Under the pieces are notes generated by a model. The model was given only the letters and a program-made list of their open reading frames with translations, was not told the DNA's origin and did no database searches. 64,000 nt of DNA from Vesta saturnalis (Eukaryota; Arthropoda; Insecta; Coleoptera; Lampyridae), in assembly GCA_036346205.1 (NCBI GenBank), contig JARFJB010002202.1, forward strand, positions 1-64,000, read 5' to 3'. Shown piece by piece: positions 32,202-47,499 of the stretch (its first letter is position 1; each line of letters starts with the position of its first letter). Made by a program: the position numbers and the translations under genes.

Positions 32202-32337
32202 CAACTACTACATTCTTCACATTAACAGGTGTACATTATAGCAATGCTTTTAAAAAGTTTGGTTTAATAATTTACTTTTTGGGTCCTAAAGTATACAGCT
32301 TTTTAAGAAAGGTATTTAAATTGCCCTCAAAATCTAC

Positions 32338-32339
<2 letters not shown>

Positions 32340-32407
<68 letters not shown>
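32340..32407. repeat. (TA)n microsatellite
   Basis: Pure TA run of about 68 bp. Confidence 0.95.
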
Positions 32408-32410
<3 letters not shown>

Positions 32411-34800
32411 AAAGCGAAAATCAGAGATAATCATCGCACAGACGAAACGGCTCGACGGATCTACTTCAAATTTTGACAGGACCTTCCTTTTGTACCCTAG
32501 GCGTAAAATAAGAAGCGATTTTTGGAAATTCGGACCCTAAGTGCCAAAAAATTAAACGGCACCCCGCGTACAAAATATCAACTCAATCGAAAAAATCTCG
32601 GACACGTCGTTTTTTATTTTCAGTCTGCCGTCTTCTCCGACGGTCAAAAAAATTTTACAGTGGCGTGCGGCCGGGTGTGGGTGGAAATCCTGATATATTA
32701 ACCCTAAACCGTTGGTCCTAGAGACATGAAATTTGGAGGGTGTGTTCTTTGTGAAGTGGATGTGTCCACTCAGAAAGGGTTTTTCGAAATACCACTCCTA
32801 AGAGGGTGAAATGGGGGTTGAAATCTTTGTGAATCTTTATTCTAAGGGTTGATTGACTCGAAAATTGGTACACATATTCTTCAATTAAAATTATGAGACG
32901 TCTATCACGTGTTCTATGCAATTTTTTGATACGACGCGTAATTTAGCGGCCAAACAATTCCTAAGGTATAATTTAAGTGTTAGTTCAAGTTTTTTCAATA
33001 TTTGAATAATAATAAATACCACAATCTGTCAGATTACTTATAAACACGTATATGTGCAGAATCTCACACCAATTATTGTCCCAAAAATAATATCAAGCAT
33101 CAAACATAAATATTTTATTCTATATTCTTCACATTTTAGATTGTTCCAAAAATTGTTCAATTTCTTGTTCAAGAAATTCTCTAATGTAAAACGTCTATAA
33201 AAGATACGTAAGGTTTTAACTGAAGTTCTCGCGTCGGCTGGAATGCATTTGCGAAAGTGTGACCTACCTTTAGGACGCAGTGCTCTTCGGCTAGCTCATT
33301 TTTGCGCAGACTGAGGCATGGGAAAGGATTTAACAGAGTTAAAAGTGTTAAAACAAAAAAAAAAAAACTGAAACAGAGGACTCCAACAGTCTCCAAGGCT
33401 GTAAAATAAAGATTTATTTTATTAAATCAAAGTCAACAATACTATAATTCTTTCTTTTTTTTTGGTATGTAATCGTTGGGACACCAACAAAATAATATTA
33501 ATGGTGGTGGTCGCACCAATAAGGGTTACATCACAAACAAAATTACTGTTAAATTAACACTGGAAAAGACACTAAGGCAATTAAACAAGCGCTTGCTTTA
33601 TCCCGGAGCGACAACCCAAATATTTGATTGAACTGGTATGTCCCCCTTTTTAGTAGACAATAACAATATACAAATAGGAATAAGCTAATTATACCTAATA
33701 ATTATAAATTACTTACACTGTTTAAAAGAACCTATGCGCTAATAAAAAATGCTACCTTAACAGACTTCAAGTCTTAAATAATTATTAAATCGATATGAAT
33801 ACATTTACATGTTAAGGTGCTCTTTGAATAGAGAACAATATAAGCATTTGCATTTATATTTTACAAAATTACATTAACGGTCATCAAAGAATTTCCTGTG
33901 TGGAATCTAAAAAGTACTTCGCAGTAACTGAAGAGAAAAATTAGACATGCAACAATTAGCTAAGCTAAGCATTAATGTGACACATAAATTCAGTTTCAAC
34001 TGGTGAGGCAGTTGTAGTCTTACAACTGGTTACCTACTCGATTGTAATTTACTGTTAATTAGGTTGGCTAAAGGTCATTAATAAAAGCATGAAATCACAT
34101 TTGAATTTACTAGTGAGCACAAGATATTAAGCAGAAATAGTAATCTAGTTCAGCCGAAGCATTAAAATACACACCGAGCAATATGAACACAAGTAAATTT
34201 AAAGATACATAAAGCAATGCAAAACTAGAGAGAAAGCGTCTATCTTAGGGCAAACCTACCTCCGATCTGCTGGCTCATGTAAACCTCCCGGAATAACCAC
34301 AGATGTTCCTAATTAATGTCCCCAAAGAAGAACAACACAATAAAAATATAAGTAAATGTAAATGTAAAACGTAAACATAAAACGCAAACCTAAAACGACC
34401 TGTTTGAATACAGATCGTTTATGTCAATTAATCAAAGTTCAATTCCATCGATTTTGTAAATACGCAAAAAAGATATCGGTGAGCTACGGCCTTCTATATT
34501 TAAAAAGGAGAGAATCAAGTCTCTGGAAAGACAGCGGGTTAAGCAAGTAAAAATAATGAATCCTACAGTAAACAGGGTGTGAATATTTTAAATACTAAGC
34601 AATTTCATTCCCATATAAGTTTGGATGCTTTAAAAATTAGCAGAAATTTAATTAATTTCTTCACTCGAGTATTCTGTCATTTCAGCAAAAATCACTTCCG
34701 CTAACTCGCGGCCACCCGTCCAACTATCTCACCATAGATGTTAAAAATGTAGAAAACCATTGACGTTAAAAACGTAAACGCTCAATGTTGGTTAATGAAA
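32408..34800. other. non-coding, unassigned repeat-like sequence
   Basis: 32408-32960 contains phrases common in dispersed insect repeats (CGGCTCGACGGATCTACTTC, AGAGACATGAAATTTGGAGG, GAGGGTGAAATGGGGGTTG) but no coding domain. 33000-34800 is AT-rich with no recognisable gene; it may include the 5' part of the BEL element whose pol starts near 34830. The frame at 33181-33396 (minus) looks like chance. Confidence 0.4.
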
Positions 34801-34829
34801 ATAGATTAATTGATTAACAGGACTGGAAT

Positions 34830-35818
34830 CTAATTATAAAATAATATTGACACCAAGTGTTTTAATGTGTTTATCACAAAAATAAGTAACGGGTTTCGGA
34901 TCGTAACAAAAGTGGTTGTCAAATGAATCACAAATAGTGGCGGATGTTTCTAATACGTCTTTAAATTTAAATATTGGATCAGATGTACCTAATAAAATAT
35001 TGGGTCTTGGTTGGCATGCGAATTCAGATACATTATATTTTCCGTTCAACTTATCAATTCCAGCTGGTCCCAATAAACGCGATATACTTTGGGTGGTTTC
35101 TCGATATTTTGATCCTTTAGGTCTATTAGCACCATGCATTATTGTCATGAAAATGTTGTTACAAAAATTGTGGTTACATAAGTTAAAGTGGGATGAACCC
35201 TTATCTTCCGATATCTGTATATATTGGAATCATATTCTTAAAACTTTACCTCTGTTAAATAACATTCGCATTCCAAGGATCGTTATATGTGATTCTTTTA
35301 TTAAACTGGAAGTACATAATTTTATGGACGCATGTGAGAGCGCATATGGTGCTTGTGTCTATATTTGCAACACTGACAATATGGGAAGGGTCATGGTCAG
35401 TTTATTAACGGCTAAGAGGCGTGTGGCACCAATTAAATCTATGAGAATTCCTAGATTGCTGTGTGGCGCATTAACAGCGGTTCGTATTTATGCGAAAGTT
35501 ATAAAATCTCTTCGCCTGAAATTTAATAATGTTTATTTTTGAACGGACTCAACCGTTGTCTTAGGATGGTTAAAAATGTTGCCATCAAAGCTTCAACCTT
35601 TTGTGCGCAATCGAGTACCTGAAATATTGGAACTTACAGGTAATTGTTTATGGAGGCATGTTCCCACTGATAAAAATCCTGCTGAATTAATATCTCGTGG
35701 TGTAGACATCTGTTCTTTGCAGGGTTTAAAGTTGTGGTGGAGTGGTCCAAAATTCTTAAAAAGGATTCCCACGAATGGCCTTCGCAGGTTAAACTTTGCA
35801 AACCGTTACCTGAAATGA
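34830..35818 (+). pseudogene. BEL/Pao pol: RT end and RNase H region
   Basis: The frame 34916-35542 contains KILGLGWHANSDTLYF and DILWVVSRYFDPLGLLAPCI, hallmarks of BEL/Pao pol between RT and RNase H, then KLWLHKLKWDEPLSSD. MDACESAYGACVYI gives an RNase H-like DAS/DAC motif. A frame break at ~35542 precedes 35576-35818, with VPEILEL, HVPTDKNPAELISRGVD (typical of BEL RNase H ends) and LWWSGPKFL. Multiple frameshifts make it non-functional. Confidence 0.8.
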
Positions 35819-35879
35819 AGCCTGATATCATTAAATGTGATTTCAATAGATAATGAGTCTTTAATTGATTTACGATTAG

Positions 35880-37211
35880 TTTGATCTGTAGCTTATGTTT
35901 TGCGTTTCGTTCATTTATGTCGACAGCAGTGTGTGGCGGCCGTTTCGAATTAAGAGAGAGCAAACACGTTATAATTGTCTATGTAAATGTTTTCCTGAGT
36001 ACAAGTTACTTTTAATTAATCAAAATTTACCGATAAAAAGTGCTTTGCTAAAGTTTAATATCTTTTTAGATAATAATAAAATAATCTTTGCTGGAGGTCG
36101 CCTGGCCAATTAACAATTTTCATTTAATAAAAACACCCGATCTTGTTACATGCATTTCATACATTTACAAAGTTACTTTTTAATTTTCAACATAAGAAAC
36201 TCATGCACGCAGGTCCTCAATTATTACTGGCTACTATCAGAGAAAATCACTGGCCTATTAGAGGTCGCAATTTCGCAAAAAAAGACTTATAATAACAGTG
36301 TACTGTGCTGTCGATTGAAGGGTAAAATTGTGAACCCTGTCATGGGAAACTTACCTTGTCAACGCATTACCTCTGATGGCTATCCTTTTGAAAATGTTGG
36401 TGTTGATTATGCTGGTCCAATCTTGTGCGTAAGTCGTCGAGCAATTACTATATATTAGCATTGCGTTGATTTATGCCGCGAAGAGGTAAACCGGTTAGTA
36501 TTTATTCCGACAATGGTACATCATTTGTTGGTGCATACTAAGAAATTGCAAGATTTTTAAAGGAAAATTGCAACTGTTTAAGTGAATGTGCGGCTGTTGA
36601 TGATATAAATTTTCATTTTATTCCGGCATACACTCCTCATTTTGGAGGCCTTTGGGAAGCGGGCGTAAAGTCAGTAAAATACCATTTACAAAGAGTGTTG
36701 GGAAATTGTCATTCAGCTTTTGAAGAGCTTTACACCACTCTCACGCAAATAGAAGCCGTACTAAATTTAAGCCCGCTTGCCGCCCTATCATCAGAGTCCA
36801 CAGATTATAATCCATTGACACCGGGACATTTTCTCATTGGGCGTCCACTTACGGCGTTGCCCAGAACGTGAGATTCAACAAAACTCACCTAACCTTATTA
36901 ACCGATTCAAGCGAATTGACCAATTGCGACATCAATTTTGGATAAGATGGAGTAAAGAATATGTTGCCGAATTGCAACAGCGTGTCAAATTGCGATCACG
37001 TAATGATGCTTTAAAAATGGATTCCTTGGTCGTGGTGGAAGATGGTCTGCCTCCACTAAAATTGAAGTTAGGCAGGATTGTCGCCGTCCATCCAGGTTCT
37101 GACGGTATCACACGAGTGGTCGACATTAGAACTTCCACTGGAGCTAAAAGAAAAGCCTTCAACAAGATAGGCCCATTACCGGTTACTTCTTCATTTCCAT
37201 CCTCCGGTTAA
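35880..37211 (+). pseudogene. BEL/Pao pol: integrase and C-terminal region
   Basis: Pieces in order: a zinc-domain remnant ending HAGPQLLLATIRENHWP-type sequence in one frame (~36200-36260); NLPCQRITSDGYPFENVGVD then YAGPI (36340-36425), start of the integrase core; a segment around 36490-36540 reading IYSDNGTSFVGA (second Asp); HFGGLWEAGVKSVKYHL (~36640, catalytic Glu); and 36837-37211 with RFKRIDQLRHQFWIRWSKEY, VEDGLPPLKLKLGRIVAVHP and TRVVDIRTS, the conserved BEL C-terminal domain. The frame changes at least four times. Confidence 0.85.
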
Positions 37212-37435
37212 AGGCGAAGCCTTCAACGCCCGGGGATACGTTAAAAAACATGAATTCACTGGCTAATGTCACTTTGAGATTTTTACTAACATTGTAAATA
37301 ATTAGTCAATATTATAAAAGCTGAAAAGTAGTTTGTTCATTAAATTGAAGAAGATTATCAAAGTCACTCAACGGAGGCTTATCCATAACATTAGTGGGCT
37401 CGAAAGGACGACGGTTTCCGCAACAATTATTATCT

Positions 37436-37560
37436 TGTAATTTTGACTAGAACGAAGCGTTATTTAAAACTTACTGTAACGCCGTGCTAAGAAAGAAGGC
37501 CGCATGTGCATTCCGTCCGCTTCGAGAAAAACGCCATCAAAGTTTTGAAATAGTTGAATT
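37436..37560 (+). repeat. class C upstream block (short version), plus orientation
   Basis: Contains AGAACGAAGCGTTATTTAAA, GCCGCATGTGCATTCCGTCC and CGCCATCAAAGTTTTGAAA. This is the first clear sign that the array runs in the opposite direction from here on. The ORF that should follow is missing. Confidence 0.6.
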
Positions 37561-37817
37561 AACATTAAATCGGAAAGGTTCCAATTTTCGCTAATGTGGT
37601 TTAAATTAATGGTATTTTTCTATCTAATAAAAATATTGCTGCAAATAGATAATTTATCAGAAAATAATATCACATGCGGCTTTTCAGCTTGGCGATTTTA
37701 AAATTTTGTTAAATAAGATATCTGGTGTGGAACGCCACACGACCTTCCAACCTACAAAATGGAAATTAAAAGAAATGAAATAATTTTAATATCATTTTTT
37801 AGGATAACTATGCAACA

Positions 37818-40252
<2,435 letters not shown>

Positions 40253-40267
40253 ACTCTCCCCTCAGTT
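40253..40267 (-). other. putative polypurine tract
   Basis: Minus strand AACTGAGGGGAGAGT immediately before TGTTACG, where a 3' LTR would begin. Confidence 0.5.
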
Positions 40268-40982
40268 GGAGAAGTAAAAATTTCCGTAAATTTACACGAA
40301 TTCTTCACACGATGTCAAGCGGCAAAACGGAATGAAACTAGTGATGCAAAAGGAAAGAAAACGGAAGGAGTGACGGGAAATTCGTGGCTACCTCCCAGGA
40401 CACAAACCCTTAACATTGTTTCCCACATGAAGAGAAACGAAAGGTAGCGACTAAAATGCGCAAGGGACGAAACAAAGTAACACAGCACAAGAGACGAGCA
40501 GTAAAACTTATAGAACCCTAAAAGAGCGTTCTACGGGAACGCAAAATGTAAAACATAAGGCAAAGGGAACAAGGTGAAGTTGTTCGTGTTCTAGTATAGT
40601 GAAGCCGTACTAGAGCAAAAGTGCCGCAACACACCCAACCATCCAACCTAACAATACAGAGGTTCTCCTATTACAAAAAAAAATTAAGCAAGACGGCTAT
40701 TCTCAATTAATCCGTCATAAACGAGATCAACCCTCACGATAAGATACTGGTCTACACTCAGACTCAAAACAATGTCGATACGGTACGACCTATAATCGCA
40801 TAAAGAGAGCTGAACAATTCTATCAACTTCCTATTAATCCAACTTCACCAGTTGTGTTCTTACAACTAAGCTAAAACAATGGAACGACGATAGTATCGGA
40901 AAATATTCAAACTTAAAACTAATGGACGATACTGTAACGGAGAAAGCAGTAAACAATATATGAAATATTTCGCAAGCCGTAG

Positions 40983-41515
40983 GTGAGATCCGGTAATCAA
41001 AGCACTAGCGTAACGGTACATCAATCGAAAGCTCACATGTCGTCAGGAAGATGTAGCTTTAGATCCTTAACATGCCAGATACCTTTAGGATTCCCATTTC
41101 CGTCGGTAAGTTCATATGCCAAAGTTGATAGTTTACGTGAAATTACAAATGGGCCAATAAATTTGGGTGCTAATTTAGCCGTAAAATGTTTTGTGGCATC
41201 CGACAGCGCAAAATTACGGTGATAAACATGCTGCCCTACAGTATATTCGACGGGACGTCGACGAAGATCATAACGATGTTTCGCTCTAGCATGAGTGGCG
41301 GCAAGTCGTTTACGGATATCGCTAAAAAGCTTGTCAAAGTTTTGGACGGTAGGTATAGGGAGTTTATTGGTCTCAACGGAATTGGGTGGTTCGATATTAT
41401 GTGGCTTATATTCGTCTCCAGAAAAGATATGCTCTCTACCAAAATTGGTTTTCCATAACGTAAGCGGACAACATGGTCTTTAATACACGATTAACCTTTT
41501 CGACTGGATTATTCT
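40983..41515 (-). pseudogene. Gypsy integrase C-terminal end
   Basis: Reading right to left, the frame includes RVLKTM, KLPIPTVQNFDKLFSDI, RAKHRYDLRRRPVEYTVGQ, HVYHRNFALSDATKHFTAKL, APKFIGPFVISRKLSTLAYE, LTDGNGNPKGIWHVKDLK. This is the C-terminal domain of Ty3/Gypsy integrases of the type ending in a GPF / Y-x-L / G-x-W-H-x-KDL module. Only the 3' end of the element is present: the right side ends abruptly at ~41520 in a class C gene tail. Between this and the LTR (40268-40982) I see no gene. Confidence 0.72.
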
Positions 41516-41521
41516 GGGGAT

Positions 41522-41566
41522 GATTTAGAAGAAGCTAATGACGAAATTGATAGTGAAGCGGAATAA
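41522..41566 (+). pseudogene. class C small gene, last 15 codons
   Basis: Encodes DLEEANDEIDSEAE then TAA inside GAATAAAC. It is fused on its left to the truncated Gypsy element. Confidence 0.75.
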
Positions 41567-41820
41567 ACATGTTCAGAATATTTTGTTACCTTAGGGAGTT
41601 TAATAAAAATTAAAGTATTACCTTTTAATTTTGACCAGAACGAAGCGTTATTTAAAACGTACTGTACTGCCGTGCTAAGAAAGGAAGCCGCATGTGCATT
41701 TCGTCCGTTTCGAGAAAAACGCCATCAAAGTTTTGAACCTTAGTATTATCTATGGAACAAGTAATCTCCCTAAAAATGCATAGTTAAACATATTTATTTG
41801 TCAAATCTTTTTTTAACATA

Positions 41821-42051
41821 ATGGCACCTCGAGGAAATACATACAGTCTATTAATAAGAAATATTTTAAATACTGTCAGAAAGGTTGCAGAAGACATAGA
41901 AACTTACGAGGACCTAGTGACCAAAATAAACGAAATTGAAAATTATTACCGAAAACAAGTAACACTATTGGATCATTTGTCACATTTACGTAAGAAAATA
42001 AATTTAAAATCTTTAGAAGAAGCTAATGAAATTGATAGTGAAGCGGCATAA
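41821..42051 (+). CDS. class C small gene, intact (76 aa), plus strand
   Basis: Begins MAPRGNTYSLLIRNILNTVR with ATG at 41821, 52 nt after the ATGCATAGTTAAACATATTT block; second helix YEDLVTKINEIENYYRKQ to LSHLRKKI; tail EEANEIDSEAA. It differs from the copy at 47650 by a few residues and one codon less. Upstream it has the short-type block CTTAGTATTATCTATGGAAC; downstream AATAAAATTAAGG-type sequence supplies polyadenylation-like signals (TTTAATAAAAATT). Both neighbours are insertions, Gypsy to the left and LINE to the right. Confidence 0.75.
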   Translation: MAPRGNTYSLLIRNILNTVRKVAEDIETYEDLVTKINEIENYYRKQVTLLDHLSHLRKKINLKSLEEANEIDSEAA

Positions 42052-42470
42052 ACATGTTTAGAATGTTTTGTTACCTTAGGGAGTTTAATAAAAATTAAGG
42101 TATTACCTTTTAATTTTGACCAGAACGAAGCGTTATTTAAAACGTACTGTAGGGGAGTAAAGTCGAACCAGCACCTCCACGTGGTACTGGAGTAATGCTA
42201 ACGCTGGTCGCATAGCGTTTCGTCATACTCGTTCCTTACGTCCCTTGTCTACAAATGTGTTCTTTTTCGGAGAGTAAACTCCACTTTAAAGATCCGAAAA
42301 CTAAGGTGTCATGCGATCCGTGCCAAGAGATGAATGGCTATGCGAAGTTAGTCGTTAACGGAGCCCTCTAGATACCTGGCTGCCTCTAGTTGTAATTAGT
42401 CAAGCCTTGCTACGGTATGGGACCACTGCCCTAGTGGACCTGTAGTTGTGCCCATTCTCGTGGGAACTGT

Positions 42471-43640
42471 ATGGAGAGTTTCGAAAAAAACACTGAGTCG
42501 TCTACCTCATTAAACGTGGGCACGGTAGGGGGATCCGTCAAAAATCCCCAAAAAAGAAATGATCAATTGACGAAGACATCCGTTCCACGGTTCTTGATTA
42601 TTAAACGGTTAGATAGTGAGAATTTTGAAAAGACTAGCCCTTTTGTTATTTCAAAAGCAATCTACAGCCTATTGGGTGAGATAAATATGATCAAAAAAAT
42701 AAGAGATGGACTATTTATAGAAACCAGAACAGACAAACAAGCGTCGAAATTATTATCTATTACATCCTTTATTGATATTGGAGTAGAAGTTACACCACAC
42801 AGAACCCTGAATCTTAGTAAAGGAGTCATACATTGTAAAGATCTGTTAAATTGTAGTGATGATGAAATATTAACAGAATTAACTAAAATTAATGTCATCG
42901 AAGTTAAAAGAATAAAAAAGAGATTTGACGGTAACTTGGTTAATAGCCCTAATATCATTTTAACGTTTGACTCACCGAACCTACCAAAAAAAATAAAAGC
43001 AGCTTACTATAACCTTGAAGTAAGACTCTACATACCAACACCGCTCAGATGCTTCAGATGCCAGAGATTTGGACATACTTCTATTAAATGCACAAGTAAT
43101 CCCGTGTGCGTATGTGGGAAACCCATACATGAAGGGGCCCCCTGCGAACAACCTCTAGTGTGCATACATTGCCAAGGTCCCCATTCGACACGTTCAATGC
43201 AATGCCCTACATACAAAAAGGAAACAGACATACAAAAACTAAAAACACTTGAAAAGTTAACATATAGTGACGCAAAAAAGAAAGTAAGGCAACTGAAACC
43301 CCTACAGAGCTATGCGCAAGTAACAGTCGGCCATACAACGAAAGCTAATTCCTCTGACCTGGTGAAAACGATAATTCGCGAAATTATCCCCGAAGTTATA
43401 AAAGAAATAAAGTATTATCTGTCATCAGAACACTTTTGTAACTCGACACACCAATCACCACAGTTCAGAAAAGCCAGAAGTGATAGCACTTCTACCTTAT
43501 TTATCGATTCCAATAAACGCACGTGGACTGACCGAACACCCTCTCCGGTCATCGAATCAGATTCAGCAACAGACGGTACACAGTCTGAACCCAGCGCAAC
43601 AAAAAAGAAAGTGGGGCGTCCCCCTAAAAACAAAAAGTAG
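42471..43640 (+). CDS. LINE ORF1, gag-like RNA-binding protein (389 aa)
   Basis: Complete frame from ATG 42471 to TAG 43638. The N-terminal third is low-complexity; a central RRM-like region includes VPRFLIIKRLDSENFEKTSP, GLFIETRTDKQASKLL and FRCQRFGHT. Three Cys-rich knuckles lie at about residues 195-245: CFRCQRFGHTSIKC (CX2CX4HX4C), CVCGKPIHEGAPC and CIHCQGPHSTRSMQC. The C-terminus is basic and ends KKKVGRPPKNKK. In LINEs of this type the protein binds the element RNA and acts as a chaperone in the ribonucleoprotein particle. It is the only intact retroelement ORF in the window. Confidence 0.88.
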   Translation: MESFEKNTESSTSLNVGTVGGSVKNPQKRNDQLTKTSVPRFLIIKRLDSENFEKTSPFVISKAIYSLLGEINMIKKIRDGLFIETRTDKQASKLLSITSFIDIGVEVTPHRTLNLSKGVIHCKDLLNCSDDEILTELTKINVIEVKRIKKRFDGNLVNSPNIILTFDSPNLPKKIKAAYYNLEVRLYIPTPLRCFRCQRFGHTSIKCTSNPVCVCGKPIHEGAPCEQPLVCIHCQGPHSTRSMQCPTYKKETDIQKLKTLEKLTYSDAKKKVRQLKPLQSYAQVTVGHTTKANSSDLVKTIIREIIPEVIKEIKYYLSSEHFCNSTHQSPQFRKARSDSTSTLFIDSNKRTWTDRTPSPVIESDSATDGTQSEPSATKKKVGRPPKNKK

Positions 43641-43869
43641 TTTTAGTCTAGTCAAAACCTGTGATATTTGTCCCTAGTCTATATCTAGTCAATAACAAAA
43701 AAATGTTCGTTAAAATATCTGTCGTCTTGTCCATAAATATTTGTATATAGTATTTATTTATTATAGTATTTATTTATATATCTATTTATTTACACCTATT
43801 TATTTTTATATACATATTTATTTACAACACTGTACTCGGCTTCAATCAAAAACAAACAAATTAACATTC

Positions 43870-46800
43870 GATTCTTCATACGAAAACATATTACAGTGGA
43901 ACTGTAACGGATTGGAACATCATTACTGTGAACTTAAAATGTTAATAGCGTAGTACAAACCATTCTGTATGTGTATACAGGAGACACATTTCAAAGAAAA
44001 CAAAATGTTCCATCTTAGAGGCTACACTGGATACAAAAAAAATAATTTAAATAACAATAGAGCAAGTGGAGGTGTAGTCATATACATTCCAAATAATATA
44101 CCTCACAGAGAAATAAAAATTAATTCCAGATTGCAGGTAGTTGCTATAGAGATTAAGTACCCCTTAAACGTGTCTATATGTAACATATACTTACCCTCAT
44201 TTTGTTGGAACTTAGATGACATAAATGCAATAATTGCAGGAGAAGAGTCTCACTGTCTTAAACACAAAAAGGCCAACACATTACAATCGTAAGGGTAACT
44301 CCTTCACTGCCATAGATCTAACAATATCTACCTCATCAGTAGCATTGAACCTAAAGTGGAATACATTAAACGATCTTTATAGTAGTGACCACTATCCAAT
44401 CGTTATTACCACCTACACAGAAAGAAAGGTAAATAAGGTACCCGAAAAATGGTTGCTAAAAAAGGCAGATTGGAGTTCATATTTAAGAGTTAAAGTATGC
44501 AAATTATACAAATGAAAATTCGCCAGTGGATGAAAAGATTCAAACATTTACTAATGTAATCGTCAATGCTGCAAAGAAATCTATTCCTAAAAGTAAAGGA
44601 ATAGCAAAAACCAACAACGTACCCTGGTGGACGTCAGAAATAAAATGGCCATCAAAAAAAAGGAAGATATTTGCAGTGTTTAAAGAAAATCCTACAATAC
44701 AAAATTTAATATTATCTAAAAAAGCCCGTTCAGAATCCAGAAAGAAAATTTTAGCAGCAAAGAAAGACTCGTGGACAGCCTATGTAAACAGCATAAATTC
44801 GCAAACAACCAGCGATGAGGTATGGAGAAAAGCTAAAAGCATAATGGGTAAAAGAAGTCCTCTTTTCACACCATTACTGACCGTTAATGGCGAAAAGTGT
44901 ACAGACGATATAAAAATCACTGAAGCTCTTGCACAACAATTTGAAAAGGATAGTAATTCTCACAACTATTCAGAACCTTTTTTACAAACAAAACAAGCCG
45001 AAAATGATATTAACTTTATCACCAGTCAGCTTTTTGACCATAACAAAGAATTTACTATGGATGAACTACAAAAAGCTCTCCAGAATACAAAGGATTCAGC
45101 ACCCGTAGCGGATGCTCCATGCTAAAGGAACTCCCCACATCTGGAAAGGAAAAGTTATTAGATATATATAACGAAATCTACAAAAAAGGTACTTACCCTC
45201 GAAAATGGCAACATTCAATAATCATACCTGTACTAAAACCAAACGCTGACCCTACACATACGGCAAGCTACAGACCAATATCCTTGACATCATGCATAAG
45301 TAAAGTACTGGAAAAAATGATTAACAATAGAATAACCTGGTGGTTAGAAAGAGAACAACTTATATGTAAATACCAAATAGGCTTCCGCAAAGGACACTCC
45401 ACGATAGATGAGCTGGTATACTTAGAAAATTATATTTTAAACAGTTTTCTAAAAAGATCACATACCGTAGCAATCTCCTTTGATATCCATAAAGCTTATG
45501 AGCTAATGTGGAGGCATAACATATCTAACAAGCTTGCACAATGGGGAATGAAGGGGAGCTTACCCCAAATAATTAAGAGTTTCCTGTCGTTTCGTAGTTT
45601 TAGTGTACGGGTAGGAAATATACATTCTAAGACATACATATTCCAAAAGGGAATACATCAGGGTTCGGTACTAAGCTGTACATTATTTCTAATTGGAATA
45701 AACGAACTAGTCCAATCTATACCGGCTCCAATATACAAATGTCTGTATGTGGATGACCTAATCATCTTGTATGAAACTACATCTATAGAAGATATAGAAA
45801 CACAGTTAAATGGAGCAATTGAACATATTGTTAGAAAAATTGAAAGTATGGGACTAAAACTGTCTGAGAATAAAACTGCAGCTATACATTTTTGTCGTAA
45901 AAGAGATCCTCACAACGACCCTAACCTACTCATTGAGGAAAAAATTGTTCCCATGGTGGAGTCGTTAAAAATATTAGGAGTAATTTTCGATAGGAAACTA
46001 GATTTCAAAGAGCACATAAAACATCTTGTTTCTAAATGTAAGACACGGCTAAATTTTATCAGATGTATGAGCAATATAACATGGGGTTCGGATAGAAGAG
46101 TGCTTCTTCAACTGTACAGAGCTTTTGTTCTAACAACAATGGAATATGGCAGTGTAATATACTCATCTGCGAGACCATCAACATTAAAACCCTTAGACAG
46201 AATCCATACTCAAGGAATAAGGCTCGTAACTGGAGCGTTTCGAACTAGTCCTCTACTGTCTATATATGAAGACTCGGGAATACCGCCACTATGCACAAGG
46301 AGGAATATTCTGTTATGCAATTATATAACAAAAATATTAGGCACACCAAAAACTTAAATTATGAAATATTGTATGACATCGAAACAATAAACCAATATGA
46401 AAGACGACCCACTATAACTAGACCATCTATTATAAGAGGGTTAACATTGATTAAGAAACTAGGAATCAATGTGCCTGCAGTAATCAGTGACACAGACTGC
46501 GAGATCCCACCTTGGGTAAATTTAAACACAAGTTTTGAATTAGAACTTGTGAAAATAAAAAAATACAATACTCTACCGATACAGTATCGACTGCATGCAC
46601 GAAATCTAATGCTTAAATATCCAAATGCAAAGAAAATATACACTGACGGATCTAAAACACGAAACGGAACAGGAAGCGCCATATTCTTTGATACAGAAAG
46701 CCATAATTGGTCCCACAGCTGCGTTGCAAGTATCTACACCGCTGAACTATACGCAATTTGGCAATCACTATTGTTTTGCAGACATCAAGAAAGTGGGGAA

Positions 46801-47409
46801 TATATAATTTGCAGCGATTCCCTAAGCTCACTAGTAGTCTTCCAAAGACTAAGTAATGAACATCATCTGCTTAACAAAATAAGAGACCAACTACACCACT
46901 TAGAAAAGAATGAGTCAAAGCATATAATCTTGATGTGGGTACCTGGGCATGTTGGAATTTACGGAAACGTACGCGCAGATTTATCAGCCAAGCAAGCGGC
47001 AAACCAAAGTATAAAAGACGATATACAAGCATCATCAACTGATATAAAACAATACCTTAAAAGTAAAGTGATAGAACAACGGCCAATCACATGGTGCCAA
47101 AAAAATCTCGCAATAAACCAGGAGAGATCTCATTTGAAAGCCTGGCACAATAAGTATAAACTGTCAAGGCGAGAAGAAGTGATTATATCAAGAATCAGGA
47201 TTGGAAACACGAATATAAGGCACCTACACCTACTGGGGAAAAGTGAACAGGAGAAGTGCACTAATTGTCATCAAAACATGACACTACAACATATATTCGT
47301 GGAATGCCTACTATACCATGATACACGAGAACGTTTAAGACTCAAGAAACGACTAGAAGAGATAACAGCAGACAACAATGAAGAGATAACTAAAGCTCTA
47401 AGTTTTTAA
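43870..47409 (+). pseudogene. LINE ORF2: endonuclease, reverse transcriptase, RNase H
   Basis: AP-type endonuclease start: ILQWNCNGLEHHYCELKMLI (43895) and MCIQETHFKE (43969). The middle of the endonuclease is deleted at ~44235, removing the GDFN region, and it resumes to SSDHYPIVITT (44385). RT begins in 45119-46357 with YRPISLTSCISKVLEKMI, GFRKGHSTIDELVYLENYI, HQGSVLSCTLFLIGIN and the catalytic YVDDLIILYE. RNase H lies in 46291-47409: YTDGSKTRNGTGSA, YTAELYAIWQSLL, CSDSLSSLVVF and VPGHVGIYGNVRAD. A C-terminal CCHC-like CTNCHQNMTLQHIFVEC follows. Frameshifts near 43955, 44290, 44520, 45120 and 46330 break it. Confidence 0.88.
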
Positions 47410-47499
47410 AAGAAACTGGTTTATACAATAGAATTTAATTAATATTCTAAATGGCAGTTAATGCCATTAAAAACATAAAAAAAAAACGTACTGTAATGC

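Larger units (their letters stand above)
34830..37435 (+). mobile_element. BEL/Pao LTR retrotransposon, 3' part
   Basis: Pol remains (below) are followed by ~220 bp of 3' sequence ending near GGTTTCCGCAACA at ~37423, after which class C array spacer sequence resumes (TTTTGACTAGAACGAAGCG). I could not delimit the LTRs: no matching 5' copy was found by eye. Confidence 0.65.
42152..47486 (+). mobile_element. I-clade-like LINE, 5.3 kb, with 9 bp target duplication
   Basis: CGTACTGTA flanks it at 42143-42151 and 47487-47495. It has a ~320 bp 5' region, a gag-like ORF1, an ORF2 with endonuclease, reverse transcriptase and RNase H, and a 3' end of TTAATGCCATTAAAAACAT followed by an A run. The CCHC-type ORF1 plus the RNase H after RT points to the I/Nimb group of insect LINEs rather than Jockey. 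The insertion is nearly full length, but ORF2 is broken. Confidence 0.88.

Noticed and set aside
42662..43633. Minus-strand frames within the LINE ORF1
   Set aside because: Antisense to an intact ORF1 with zinc knuckles; no support of their own.
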